Source: Histoplasma ohiense
Lineage: Eukaryota > Ascomycota > Eurotiomycetes > Onygenales > Ajellomycetaceae
Direction: 5' to 3'
NCBI GenBank assembly: GCA_017607445.1
Contig: JAEVHH010000002.1
Location: 4,827,501 to 4,891,500, forward strand
Length of the DNA stretch: 64,000 bases
Below the pieces are notes generated by a model, which searched no databases, had not been told where the DNA came from, and saw only the letters and a program-made list of their open reading frames with translations. A program made the translations under genes and the position numbers. Positions 23,858 through 36,476 of this stretch are shown here, piece after piece (positions within the stretch are counted from its first letter, which is position 1; each line of letters begins with the position of its first letter).

Positions 23858-24976
23858 AATCGAGTTTTTGCATCCTTTGATCAAATAACATTGCGCGCAC
23901 CTTTTTTAACAAAAAAACGATGGCGGTAATATGATCTGCAGTAAACTCCCTCTTTCGTACTCGGAACTGGTAACTATACGATGGCTGGAAAACAACATCA
24001 TTGTAGTTATCTCACGCGAAGCCACATACTGTTTCCATGATCGGTATTTCCTTACAATATATCCAATAATTTCCTCCCGAACCCCCGCTTTACTATTGCT
24101 CAGTTTCTTTTCTTGTTCTTCGTTCTAAAAACCCAAAAAAAGTTTTGCACCATATTCTACCTTCGGTTTTGTTTCCTGCTTCCCTTCACTTCTGCTGTCA
24201 CAAAAATTGTAATTCCTGCCGGCCGGGTAGCTTAGATGTTGATGTGGATACATTCTTCCAGCGAAGTCAACAAACCTACCAGTCCGGTCTCTCAAAAGCC
24301 TGCACAATTTGCAAAAGTTCAGCGCTTTGTTTTCGTAATTATTTCCCCCTTGCAGCTTTCTGGTCTGGAGAGCCGGCTGGCAAGCTGTCTACCCTTATTG
24401 ACTTAGTTTGCAGATAGCTCCATTATTTTGAAAGAAGAGTTCGTTCCGTTTCTTCATATGGATCTCCGCCTGGAGAGCAGGATAAGGATTTCACCTACAC
24501 ATTTCCAACCTAAACCACGTAGCTTTCTCCTCGTAATTTATTTACCTTGATACACCTTTCGGTCTTCAAATAGTGATGTTTAGTATGTAGACTGCGCGGA
24601 AAATGAAACATTGATAACGATGTTGATACCATTTCTTTACTTTTGGAGAGTTACTATTGGTGTCTAAACTTGAAATGAGCCTATGAGCTGGTAAGCTGCC
24701 TACCAACACCGGTAGTCAGCTCTCAAGGCTGCGGGTTCCGAACCAATTAACCAATAGACGAATCGGGAATAAAGATATGGTTACAATTAAATAGCAAATA
24801 AACCGAAGAAAACAAAAGAAGGATAATGTCGACGAAGGTGAAGGAGGAATGAATGATGAGGAAAAGGTAAAAGGAGATGTGTGCGATCCCGGGAAAGTAG
24901 TATCTAGCCAGTCATGCAGATTCATTCCAGAGTAGACCCTTGAAACATTTTCCTTCATAAATGCAGAAACTACTTT
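23858..24976. other. intergenic, convergent SR gene / fimbrin
   Basis: 1.1 kb of AT-rich 3' flanks. No gene supported. Confidence 0.6.
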
Positions 24977-27269
24977 TTACATCTTCTCATACGTAGCCAT
25001 CAAAGAACCTGTTAATTGGGGGCGAAAAGTTATATTAGCAAAAGCAAGACTGCGTGACATATGCGTGACTAGGTAGGGACAGCATAATCTGACACGAGAA
25101 AATCAAAGGGGGAGGAGTGTAGACTTACCAATAAAAGTGGTAACGAGTCGTGAGCGAACTTGGCATATATCTTCAGGGACGAGCCAGATGGTCGCGCCCA
25201 TCTTCCGTGCGATACTGATACTCAATTTCGCGTTTGCGTACGCATCTTCATCTGTGCGTCCAGGGGTAACCAGGTCATAGTCCACATAGTTGCTCTTCAT
25301 TCCGTTGAGTACGTCAAGTAAGAAAATGCCAGTTCCAATTGATTGGTCCTTGAAACTGCGGATGGCAGAACTCCTGCCCCCTGCGCGTGACATGTCGTTT
25401 GCCCATTTGATCATTTCGTTGTCCGTGATCTCACGCTTACCCATTCTCTGCGCAAGCGAGGATAATGTATTGGTGATATCTTTGCGCATGAGCTGCCATA
25501 CAAGCCCGAGAGTCAGAGTCCGCTGCCCGTCAGTAATATCGGCTCCCTGGATGCCAACAAGGGAAAAGTGGTTTTGTTTTCCTAGCTCAATGACGTAGTT
25601 TGTATTCTCCACAGCCTTAAATCGCATGAGCTCGCCACCGGAAGTAGGGGGTTTGTTAACGTGCCTCCAGTTAACACTTCCAGGGATAACTTTATCGTAA
25701 GCTTGCAGGAGGATTGTTCCATCGCGAAGATCGTCAAATAACGAGTTGACAGCTGGCTGGACATCCAGAGAATTCAGCCAAAGAGTGAAAACACGGGCCT
25801 CGCGTTCACCCTCGGCATCAAAGTCTTCGACTTCAAGTTTTTCTTCCTCTGTAATAGGATCTAGGCCTGGATGTGTGTTGAACAGGTTGGCCACGAAGGC
25901 AAGGTTAAGTTTAGGGTTGCCTGCTACTAGAGATGTTGGGGTCAAAAACTTGCGGCATTCAAGTAAATCTGCGTTTTCCAAGACCTCGTTTGCCCGCTGG
26001 AGTAAATCGCGAGTTTGGAGAGGGCTGCGGGAACAGATGTCTGGAGCTAGTTGATTGAGAAGGACTGTATAATTTTCTCCATCTTTGACGTCGTTCGAGA
26101 AGTTGTTGACTCTGGATTATTTCGGTCTGGTATCAGCGGCGTCATAGAAAGTAAACCCATTGCTAACAGGTACACAGATACATACCTCCTGTCCCATTTG
26201 GCGTTCTTCAGATGGTAGTTGAACCATCGCAACAAAATTTGTTCTGGTGGAAGCCGAAGAAACTGTTCCAGGGTCTCGTCGTCTTCCAAAAGCCTGTAGA
26301 GTTCGGGATGTAGTTTAATATCGATTTTCCCGAGAAGGCCTCTGCGAATAATTTGCCAGATCAAACCCAATATGAGGTGCTCTCGAACTTCGATGATATC
26401 ACCGCTACCAATATTGACAACAGAGCAGCCAATGCCCTTAGCGGAATTAATGACAACATTGTTGTTTTCCGTCATATGGAATGCATTTAATTGCTTTATT
26501 TTTTTTCCTGGGCGGTTTAAAACTCGTTCATCAATGGTATCAGGAACGCTATCATTGATCAACTTGGCGAGTACCAGACCATCTTTACATTCGTCAAACA
26601 TCTCGAAAGTGTCAGTTGGGAAAGGAAGGAGGTGTCCAATATCGGGATCGCCGGCAAGGACCGCGTTGATATGTCGCGTAAACTCTGTCCGTTCATCTTC
26701 GTTGATGGTGTGGGTAACATTCGCAGAGGAGCCTTGAACGTGAATCTTCCCGCCGATGCTGCCTTTGGAAACATGCCGCGCACCGGTTGGAGCTGCGGAG
26801 GTTGGTACTGGCCCAGAAGAACGCTGGGATGGCGCGAACGAAGTGTCGCGGAGTCTAGCTACGAGCTGCGAAGCACAAAGTAACGTAAATGTTAGTGCCT
26901 CTGCAATATGTATACCAAGGAGGAGGGAAGATGTTGGTTTGGAGGGAGTTACGTCAACATAGTCCTCGAGCTCAACACGCCTCGAGCTGTCCAGCTCGAC
27001 TTGCTTCAAGGCCTGGCGAACAACATCGTATGGTTGCCTTTCCGACTGCTGGGTTGCTTTGATCGCCGTAGCCTCATCAAGATAGCCCTTGTCATCGACG
27101 TCTAGGCGTCGGAAAGCATCTTGGAGTGAAAAAATTTCGCTCTGCTGGAACTGGGGGTATTTTCTGAAATTGGTAGGTTTAAACAAAGAATAATCATTAG
27201 CATCTTGGATGTCCGTTCAATTTACGCCAATTCTGGTATATCATACTTTTGGAGTTTGATGACGTTCAT
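24977..27269 (-). CDS. SAC6: fimbrin (plastin), actin-bundling protein
   Basis: Minus-strand exons 27247-27269, 26953-27163, 26186-26865, 25129-26111 and 24977-25008 give 642 residues, the usual fimbrin length. It crosslinks actin filaments in endocytic patches and cables. An N-terminal EF-hand-like region (AFRRLDVDDKGYLDE) is followed by four calponin-homology domains in two pairs; visible anchors are KDGLVLAKLINDSVPDTID, NSAKGIGCSVVNIGSGDI, ARVFTLWLNSL, DDLRDGTILLQAYD and the last CH domain around MIKWANDM. The start MNVIKLQKKYPQF is built across intron 1; the in-frame ATG at 27186 lies inside that intron and gives a false N-terminus. The final exon encodes only the last ten residues (SLMATYEKM). 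Confidence 0.96.
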
Positions 27270-27814
27270 CGCGACGGTTGAGTGAGGCGATTTTCTTTGC
27301 AGGTAGGGAACTTGGGTTGGCGGGGTAGATGGATGAATAAAATGTGAGTCTAGCGACTCAACAGTTAAAGAACAACGATTTATGGAGAGCTAGTTATAGA
27401 TGGAGAAGCGTGGGTTTCACCCGTGGAAATTGGAAGCACACAGCGATAGTTTGAACAATATATGATGAGTATCTGCGGCGGTTGATGTTGCGAAGGAGGT
27501 AGGATGAGGCTGAAGCGGCGTAAGATAAACTTTGTATCCCCTAATACCACAGTAGGCAGCAGCATTCCTGTGATATCGCTGTATTTTACGGCTGCCATAC
27601 GACAAGCCCCCTACCTACGTCATTGGGTCCAGCTCACAACGCCAGGTACACGAGCTTTGCAGACGGCGCGTGGTGCAAGCTGGAGGCAGTTGATTTCTCA
27701 TAAAGGACCTGGGTTCCGTATACACCAGCTAGCTGGTTATTGTATCGTATCATATCCCTCGTTTGCGCCTCGGCTTTCTATTGTCTTCTAGAAGATATCC
27801 GATTTCAGAGGTCC
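27270..27814. promoter_or_regulatory. divergent promoter region, fimbrin / DDHD lipase
   Basis: 545 bases between divergent starts. An alternative upstream ATG for the lipase is at 27740. No specific site is claimed. Confidence 0.5.
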
Positions 27815-30800
27815 ATGCGCTTCTCCAAAGCGGCAAACTCCTCTTGCATACTCTTTCTTCGCTCATTTCCACTCTGCCCTGTTAGGTTATCTCCGCTGCG
27901 GGTAAGTATCTGGGGTCGTTGTGGGCAGATGCCTAATCCTGACCAGAGGGCGAATTGTTTCCCCGCTACCTCCTCGCGGAATGCATCACGAAGCGGGACA
28001 CCCCACTCCGATGGTGAGAATCCAAGACCAGGTTTACAACGCTCACAAGGGCGTGACCACACCGTATCCCATGTCCACCGCATCAGCCCAGCTCGTTATC
28101 CGAAAGGTTGCCCCCCTCTAAAAATTAGGTGGTTCTACGCGGTTGATGTCCCAAAATCGAAGCCATCGTTCTGGGAAAGGGAGGATGTTGCTCCCAAACC
28201 TCAGGGAGCGCCTAAGAAATTCGTTCCATTTTCGATTCGCGATTCCCAGTCTATCGAAGCTGCCTTTCGGGATCTTGCGGACCGAGAAGATGCTGCGGAA
28301 TCATCTAAGCTAAAGGACACTTCCAAAACGGTCAAAGTTCCTGTCAATGAAGATTATTTATTCGATGTCGACATTCAGAAAAGGGAACTTGGCCCTGCTT
28401 ATTGGCTGGGCCCGATTTACGAGGTTAGGCGTGGTTCTTGGTTCTTTCAAGAAGGCTCAAATCTTCGTCCATGTGAAGAAAATCTCGCAACTCAGTTGGA
28501 AGAGGGTTATCTGAAAGTGAGACCATGGAATTTCCAATACAAGGGCTCACCAAACAACCCGCAAGCAAGCGACGTGTCGGTACATTCCTATGATGCCAGA
28601 AGCAGGGGGCCATCGATCTCCAACGTGGACCTAGACAGCAAAGAGAGCCCAGACAATGAAACGGCGTGGGTGCCTTTATCTCCATCCAGTGCTGTGAATG
28701 AGTCATATCGCCTTTTCGGCTCCTACATGAACAATAGGGTCACATACCAGGATGCGTGTACGGCCTGGCTTATGTCTGATGATTTCGTGTCAAGGATGAG
28801 CAATACCGTATATCAGCGGCTTGGTGCAGCCGCAGGGACAAAGGTCGTTCGTGGATATTCGGAAAGCAAGAAAGCTAAAGAACCCGTAGACGGAAAATCG
28901 ACCGAGCCAGTTCCCAAAGACCCTAATAAATCCATTAAAAGACGATCAGCTCCGGCTGGCTCTGTGTCTTCACCATTTCCCTCAAATGATAACAGCCAGG
29001 AGCCGCCCCTTACCTCCTTTGAGCGCCAGAGAAATCCGTTTGAGCGTCAGATTTCATCTTTGACTGGAGAACCACAGGATGATGACCAACTAGCGGAACT
29101 CGAAGAACAAGCCCGAAAACAAGAGGAGAAAGAGATGGAAGATTCAGGGGAAGTCGAAGGCGAAGAGGCTGATAGAGAGATTGACCATCTGATTCTTGTC
29201 ACACACGGGATTGGCCAAAGGTTGGGATTGCGGTTGGATAGTATTAATTTCGTGCACGACGTCAATGTCCTCAGGAAGACCATGAAAAGTGTATACGCCG
29301 CATCACCAGATTTGCAGGTTCTTAACTCGCACGTTGACTCCGAGCTCAAGAACTGTCGTGTCCAGGTCCTTCCCGTATGCTGGAGGCATTTACTTGACTT
29401 CCCACAACAAGGACTCAAGCAGCATCGAAAAGAGCTTGACCTTGCTGACGCTGATAAAATGGCAGTTGAGGATGCGCACTATCCAAGTTTGAAAGATATT
29501 ACACTAGAAGGGGTCCCTGCTGTCCGAAATCTGATTACCGATCTAGCTATGGATGTTTTGCTTTACCAGAGTGCCTACCGGGAGCATATTGCGGGTATCG
29601 TGCAAAGGGAGTGCAATCGCATATATAAGCTTTTCAAAGTCCGCAACCCGAGGTTTAAAGGTTCCGTTAGCTTTTGCGGTCATTCCCTGGGTAGCGCCAT
29701 ACTTTTCGATATCCTCTGCCACCAACCAAGGACTCCAGGACAGGTCAAGACCACTAATTGGAGTTCCTCAAGTTCTAAAAGCAGAGGAGTTGAAACTCCG
29801 AAATCAGAAGCCTTTCCCTTGGATTTCGAATGTGCTGATTTCTTTTGCCTTGGATCTCCGATTGGGCTTTTCCAGATGCTGAAAGGGAAAAGAATTGTTG
29901 GAAAGGACTTGAAGATAATGGACTCGATCCAACCCCCTGGTTTCTTAACTTCAGTCTCGTCACCTAAGTGTGGGCAACTATTCAATATCTTCCATCCGTC
30001 CGACCCTATCAGTTACCGCATTGAACCCTTGATATCCCCAGCCATGACTGCACTGAAACCTCAGCCCCTACCATACGTCAAACGCACGATATGGAGCACG
30101 TCAGGTCAGAGCCTCACTAATATCAGTACCCGGGTGGGCCAGAGTGTTGGCTCCCTTTGGACTCACTTTGCTTCCGGGGTTGCAAGCAGCTTTCTGAACC
30201 GCAGCTTGGGCCTGAGTGAAGCGTCAACGCAACCACGACTAGCTGTTGGAGAACGGCAAAAAGTAACTGGTTCAGGCACTGAGTTAGATAGCGATCAATC
30301 ACAGGCGGTTGACACGGGAGCGGTGGTCAACGAGTCAAGTCCATCCCAGAAATACCCGACTCTCATCGATGCGAATATCGAAACGCTCTATGACGGGTTC
30401 CAGAAAACTAGGAACTCATCGATCGACATAGCTATTGAATCCGAATCCTCAATCGGGCTTGAAAATCGCGCGCGCAATATAAGGCATGAGGAGGAAAAAG
30501 TCCGCGCTTTGAATTCTAATGGTCGGGTTGATTATAGTATACAAGAGTATGTTTTATAAACCTACATGCCGTGTATTCGGGTAACATTCTGCCGTTTCTT
30601 TTTCTTTTTCTTTTCCTTTCTTTTTTTTGAGAAGAAAACGTAAGCTAATCCAACCACAATCACACAGAGGTGCATTTGATATATCTCTTATAGCTAGCAT
30701 TGCTAGCCATCTTTCTTACTGGGCTGATGAAGATGTGAGCCACTTTATGCTATCACAGCTGCTGTCAAGAACCCTCAAGGAGAAGAGGGATCGTAAATGA
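27815..30800 (+). CDS. DDHD-domain phospholipase A1 (Ddl1-like)
   Basis: Exons 27815-30546 and 30668-30800 give 954 residues. DDHD proteins are intracellular phospholipases A1; yeast Ddl1 acts on mitochondrial lipids such as cardiolipin. The N-terminal block LKIRWFYAVDVPKSKPSFW and the YEVRRGSWFF region are typical of the family front. The lipase serine is in FCGHSLGSAILFDIL, preceded by HLILVTHGIGQ. The DDHD domain starts with FECADFFCLGSPIGLFQML, continues with HPSDPISYRIEPL and ends in exon 2 with SHLSYWADEDVSHFM. Without splicing, the frame stops early at 30559 and loses that end. Residues from 27815 (MRFSKAANSS) are basic and hydrophobic, fitting a mitochondrial presequence. A strong GTAAGT at 27902 and a CCAG 45 bases on could be an in-frame mini-intron; I left it in. 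Confidence 0.92.
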
Positions 30801-31339
30801 TGTCAAATCCAGGTGCCATTTGATGAGCTCACCAAGAATGATAGTTATGATTGTCCCTGGCAAAATAGCCTGGCTCATAATAATTATGTATATATATATA
30901 ATTCCTAATTATCCCATCTAGACATTTGTGGCATACAAACCTGGAAATTTAAGCTTATCTATCCACTTTCACACTTGAGGTAACTGCGAAGTCCTGGTAC
31001 GTTCAACCATGATGGACAAAATTTCTGCATTAAAGATCATAGCAATTAAAAGTTATTATGGCGGTAATTTCACAAAATTAACCTTGGAAGCTCCATATGG
31101 TGTGAGATTTGCCATTGTGGGTGTCATAATGAGGTCATCATTCCCAACCTGATACAAGTCAAAGACCCCTGCCAACACCCTTTCTTATTTTGCCCTCAAC
31201 CTTCAGCATCAGCCTTCCAGTCTAATATTCAACTATCTTTAAGCTGATATCTTGAGAATCTAAATAGAAATAAAACATTCTCTGATCAGGAGTACTATTA
31301 CCACTGGGACCATCACGTACGATATTGATTTAAAAAAGA
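30801..31339. other. intergenic, lipase to DUF1761-like gene
   Basis: AT-rich, includes a TATATA run near 30890-30901. No gene seen. Confidence 0.6.
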
Positions 31340-31981
31340 ATGGCCACTCTTCACTGTACGTCAGTTAACAGCACCCGCCCAATCCCGGGCAGAACGACCT
31401 TCACTAATATGCACTTCTAACCGCCAGACTTTCCCGCTGTCAAACCGTCTGCTATTGCGTTGGGCACGGTTTTCAGCCACGGTGTATCACTAGCAGTACT
31501 CGCCCCACTGTTTGGTGACACCTACCATCGCGCTCAGGCTGCCAACTCAAAAGAGGAATTTATTAAGTCCAAAGAAGCCGCCTCTGCCGCCGCAGCATGG
31601 ACCAGCTCGATTGTCGGCAGCGCCTTGCAGAGCTACGGAGTTGGAGCACTGCTTAATGCGACGGGCACAATGAGTTTTAAGGGAGCCGGCTATCTGGGAA
31701 CCTTGATTTTCATGGCGAGTACGGCTCCTGAGGTAAGTATCTTTCCCATTGATTTACTTGCTGGGTGATTATTTTGGTTCAAGGATGAGTAATGTCTTCG
31801 GGGAGGATTAAAAAAAGTGGACAACTAACTTGAGTTGATTTTATAGTTCGTCTCGCAAGTCGTAACGGAGAAAAGACCATTGGATACCATTGCAGTTGGC
31901 GCATTGGCAAGAGTCTTTGAGACAGTTGGATTGAGCTTGTTCCTCACCTGGTGGGGAACGAGAACTAATCCCTTTGATTAG
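31340..31981 (+). CDS. small membrane protein, DUF1761-like
   Basis: Exons 31340-31355, 31428-31732 and 31847-31981 give 151 residues. The predicted protein has about four hydrophobic segments: IALGTVFSHGVSLAVLAPLFG, a helix around SIVGSALQSYGVGALLN, GYLGTLIFMAS and VGLSLFLTWWG. Alternating Gly/Ala-rich helices of this size resemble the DUF1761 membrane family, but the match is by eye. All three introns junctions are canonical (GTACGT, GTAAGT; CCAG, ATAG) and only the spliced frame is open throughout, which supports a real gene. No function is known to me. No signal peptide is evident, so the first hydrophobic segment may be a signal anchor. Confidence 0.75.
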
Positions 31982-33348
31982 GGATAATTGGCACGAAGAC
32001 GGCCGCTTCTTGCTGTAATAGTATTGCTAGGAAACTAGGGACGAAGGACGGAAAGGGGAGCGAATATCGAATTTGTACGATGTTATGTGATTCGCCATGT
32101 TTACCCATGTATATATGGGTATGCGTTTAATTGTTATTTGTATGTACTGTACATATGAACGAAAACAAACATGTCAATTGATCTACGTATCTACTTGTTC
32201 TGTTAGTTATGGACGGTTCCCCCTTCTTTAATAAAAAAATACGATAAAAAACGTTTCAATAGTTGAAATGCTCCCTTGAATATGAGATTGACTCAATGGA
32301 TTCTTCTTCACCATTTGAACTTGGGAATAATAAAGGCCTAGCAGGAATAATCAGCTCAAGGCTTCATTTTTGTCTATATGATAATGTACTTACTACACAT
32401 CCACTACAGCCAAATTCTCTGGAGAATCATTGGATATACGTAGAACTGCAATTCAAATGTGGCAACGTCGAGGGACAGGATTGGGACGCTTTTTGCTAAC
32501 TTTTGTTGCTGCAACTGGTAGAAGGATTAAGGGTCTTTGTGGAGAATGAGAATGAATCTGCGTGTCGCTGGCTAAAGACTTTTCAAGTGGCACCAATATT
32601 ATCCCGCATCTCCACAATCGTATAGGGCATGGAAGCTGTGTCTAACATAACGATACTCCCGCAGAAATGTAATAAAGAAAAAAACACAAATGCAACTGGA
32701 GGTTGTGGTGATCATTAGTCCATACGTTATGCATGGTAATACGACAGCCTGCTGGTTTTACATAGCCCAGAAGTTCATACCTTGGGCAGGGACGCACGAA
32801 ATCTCAAACCTTTTATGCTGAACTCAGAAGCAAGTGTGCTTCTCGATTGGTAATATTCTGTAAAGCTTGGATTCCGGTTCCCTCTTCCTTGGAATGTAGT
32901 CTAATCCTGTAGGCGGTGGAATATATGAACCAAGTCCAGGACCTCAGATATGAAATACATATGAAATCATATCGATATTTCTTTAACCTATTTGTTTTGT
33001 GGAGTTGGACAAGTAGGTCCCACACCATTGGAAAAGGAAGAGGAACCTTGAAATCTCAAGGTTTTGTTCAACGGGTATACCCAGATGCTCCATAAATACT
33101 GTGGGCATCAATGCTAGCTGGTCTCTCTAGGGAGATAGATGTATCCTGTAACTGATGCGAATGGGCCAAACGCCAAGAATATAAACGATGAAAAAAATAT
33201 AAAATAAAATAAAATAATTATGTACTTTTGCCTCTAAAAGATGGAAAGCAAATTGACTCTGACATGGAAAATTACACGAAAGTACGACATGGGTAGCTTG
33301 GTGCCATGTTAGCTACATATCACAGCAATTGTCATTCGTAGAGCGCAC
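31982..33348. other. intergenic, 1.37 kb
   Basis: No supported gene. An A-rich AAAAT repeat lies at 33191-33220. A 78-codon plus frame at 32263-32499 has no splice context or family likeness. Confidence 0.55.
33191..33220. repeat. (AAAAT)n low-complexity tract
   Basis: A short A/T run with AAAAT periodicity in the intergenic region. Confidence 0.8.
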
Positions 33349-33978
33349 CTACCTCGACGGATAGCCATGTTCAGAACCGAGCTCATACCTCGATTTCGGG
33401 TTTAAGTTCGGGGCCATAGGCGGGAGCCCCTGTGAGTCAAGCACATCGTCCACTTTCTTTTCCTTCTCGAAGAACGCAGCCAACCCATGTTCCTCTCCCC
33501 TTTGCTTCACTTCCACGAGTTGCTGGGTGCCCGCGTCTCCAACCTTAAGCACGTCTGCTTTAGGAGCCGCCTCGCTTCCAACCGTAAGAAGTCCCACGAT
33601 ATCTGCCTGTTTCATTACGCTTGGGCGAGCGTAATTTCGTCGCACATCCCGTTTCCAGTAAGGGTTGTCGGCAATATTGCCAGCAGGCATCGTGACAGGG
33701 TCATCGTAGGATTGTGGTGCGAGAGCCCCTGGTGTGGGATTTCGGAATTGCGGGTTTAATGGGACACCATTTGATCGGCTTGGGTCGACGGCGAATATCC
33801 GGCGGATGCGCTCCCAAATACCGGTAGATTGAAGGGTGTATTTCTTCCGAATTCAGTTAGAATAATCGAGAAATGAACATGAACGAAGAGGGAGGAGGGG
33901 GGTAATGTATTTTGGTACCTGATTAATGGGGATGGTATTTGCGGACTTTGCCGCTCTCAATATCTGGGTCGATCGCAT
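33349..33978 (-). CDS. complex I 21 kDa-type accessory subunit
   Basis: Minus-strand exons 33919-33978 and 33349-33843 give 184 residues. The protein resembles the fungal NADH:ubiquinone oxidoreductase 21.3 kDa accessory subunit: a short basic start MRSTQILRAAKSA, then KYTLQSTGIWERIRR, a proline/asparagine stretch NPQFRNPTPG, and the diagnostic block MPAGNIADNPYWKRDVRRNY. It would sit in mitochondrial complex I with the PSST subunit at the left of the window. The intron ends in GGAAG; no other AG is available, and the join rebuilds QKYTLQ. A likely 5' untranslated intron (33989-34035, GTGAGT to GCAG) lies just before the start. Assignment to the 21.3 kDa subunit is from pattern memory. Confidence 0.82.
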
Positions 33979-34989
33979 CTCAATGTAGCTGCGAACAGTC
34001 AGTGTGATTAAGAAACCCACAACTTTGAGACTCACTGGACAAGATTGGATTGAAGGTTGTTGATTGCAGTTGGTGATGATTATGTCAGCAAAAGGTGTCC
34101 TGGAGGACCCTTACTTTCATTGGTCATCTACGTTCTAGGATCAGCTAACCATCTACAGCGTATGGGCATTTCTCTCTCTTTTCTCACTTTATATGTGAAG
34201 TTGTATGAGCTTGTGCCAGAAATTAAATATACAGTTAAAGACTTCCTCCCTTCTATCTGGGTCACTAGCGCGGTCAGTGTAGTTGATGTGTACACCCGGG
34301 GGTAGGTACTCTATCTTCAAACAATCCTTTATCTTTTCTGTTATATGAAGCTTTTCTATATGATCTTATAGTAAGGTAGCTTTTGCGTGATTGTAGCGTG
34401 CGTCTGGCACAGAGAGGTGCTTCACCACTCAATAATCTGGCACATCTTCACATTCCTTGCCCGGATTTGTCCAATGATCCAACTGCTTCCCGATCTCCAT
34501 GGGTTTTGCAGAAAAGAGTCACACCATCCTGACATCCAGGCATCCAGCTACTTCCTGCACAAGGATAATTTCTGGCCACTTCATAATAGAATGGGAAGAC
34601 GAAGCCTTGCATACTAGTAGGTTTCTTGAATGTGCAGCGGGTTGTGTAGATGTCTTAAGCAGGACAAAAGAAACATCATGACTTGCGAGGTGGAGTCAGT
34701 TGGTTTGTCACGACAGAATTGGCTCATGCAGGCACAAGTAGCTGATTTCTTCGCCCCTTATTGGCTGATATTACCACCTCAGGTCGGTAACTGGTCAGAT
34801 CAAATTCTTGATTTTTGAGAAGTATTACATATTAGGTATTACAGGTTGGAACGAGCAACAGCCGGAGTGTTTTTCGTCAAACATATGTTGTTGAGCCCTC
34901 TTATATATTTTATTTTAGAAGATGGTCTCTTCTCCTCTTTCATGACAAGAACCTGTCACTGGCCAACGAAGGCGCTATGTCGACTAATT
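33979..34989. other. intergenic, 1.0 kb
   Basis: Promoter of the complex I subunit gene plus AT-rich sequence. Short plus frames (34057-34305, 34387-34617) have no recognisable product. Confidence 0.55.
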
Positions 34990-35856
34990 CTAACCACTCT
35001 CCACCAACTTCTGAACGGCATCAGCCGTAGCAGCCGGTCCACCAGACTCTAGAAGGAGAACCTTACCCTCCTTACTCACAGCAAACACTCCACGGACGGT
35101 TCCCTTGGGCGTCTTCTTCAGTCCAAGAGCACCAATCAAACTAGCTGTAGGATCACAGAGTAAAGGATACGGGAGATTTTGCTTAGATTTGAAATTCGCG
35201 TTTGCTTTGGGGGAGTCGGCAGAAAGTCCAAAGATAGACAAGCCCGTAGATGTAAGTTTGTCGTATCGGTCACGGAAAAGACAGACTTGGGTTGTGCCTT
35301 TTTTGATTTTATTTATTAGCTGGGTAAGCGAGATATGGACGTTGAAGCAACGTTTTCTCTTAGAGATAAAGTGGAAGAATTTTTTTTCTTCGGGGGATGC
35401 GATAAGCATGTTCCTATCAGAGAACAAGTATCATGAAATGAGACTGAGATGCGGAGGCGCCGGCGAACGTGACACAATGCGCAAATGGAATGGTAGTGGA
35501 TTCTATAGAAGCACAACGCTCTACTTACAGCCAGGTGTTGAAGCGCGCGGATAGGTAAACAAAACGACACCGGAGGCGCTCTGCTCAACCAGCGACTTCA
35601 ACGTCGTTGGAGCTCCGTCGTGAGTCGTGATATTGGTTCCGATCTGATCGAGGTCAATTGTGTCGCCGATCTTCGGCGGTTTCTTCTGAGACGACGGAGC
35701 CACAGGCGTCGCCTCCGCATTCAAGGCCTCTTCTTTCTTGGGCGTTGGTATGGCAGCGACAGCAGCAGGAGCATCAGGTTTGGTGACCTTCTTCGTCTTT
35801 TTTGTGCTGGGTTTAGGGGGCTCGGCGGGTGCTTTGCGCTTCCTTAATTCAACCAT
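34990..35856 (-). CDS. DOT5: nuclear peroxiredoxin, Dot5/BCP type
   Basis: Minus-strand exons 35529-35856 and 34990-35297 give 211 residues. The enzyme reduces peroxides through a thiol. A lysine/proline-rich N-terminal arm (PKPSTKKTKKVTKP) looks like a nuclear localisation region, as in yeast Dot5. The thioredoxin-fold domain follows: GDTIDLDQIG, LFTYPRASTPGCTTQVCLFRD with the peroxidatic cysteine in TPGC and a second cysteine five residues on, then LSIFGLSADSPKA and PKGTVRGVFAVSKEGKV. The intron (231 bases) splits the codon of the active-site cysteine and ends in AAAAAAG; splicing there restores TPGCTTQ. Without it the protein would stop at the active site. Confidence 0.93.
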
Positions 35857-36283
35857 TCCTTCCTACTGCTACTGGTATGATGGAGAGGTGAGGATACTAT
35901 AAAAGGTAGACCAGAGGGATCAATGCAGTTTAGAGGTATATGATTCAGTAGAACGTACGTATAGATTTGAATTTCCTGTTTCAATGATACTTTATTTGGT
36001 TTACAGAGACGTTGGAACACCGAGAGTCTATTTTGGGCTAGCGAACGCCATGACACCGTGGCAGTAAACATATAATCGCAAAACGAAATCTAACATCGTC
36101 CATTATTGAAAACAAGTTAAGCGTTGTTTAAGCTATAATATCCCCAAGAGAATGACCGGTGAACAAATTAGGCAACAGTGCAAGCGACTTCAAGACACGG
36201 CCCCGATTGATCCAAACAGAAGGAAAGAAAGAAACCCCCCCCCCGCCAGCAATGTCACTAGGCATATTTCTATTTTTCTGAAA
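35857..36283. other. intergenic, DOT5 promoter and DUF2183 3' flank
   Basis: 427 bases between two minus-strand genes. A run of ten C lies near 36235-36244. No gene seen. Confidence 0.6.
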
Positions 36284-36439
36284 TCATGGATTTCTGCCCA
36301 AGGGAAGGCCTTGCCATCCAAGGGTAACGTTTTGGGGAACGGATGCATTATAGCAACGACCGTCTTCTATCGCCAACCCCTTTAGGTCATCCTTGTCAAA
36401 AAGTCAGCAAATTTAATAAGCAAAGCAGAATAGCAAAGC

Positions 36440-36476
<37 letters not shown>

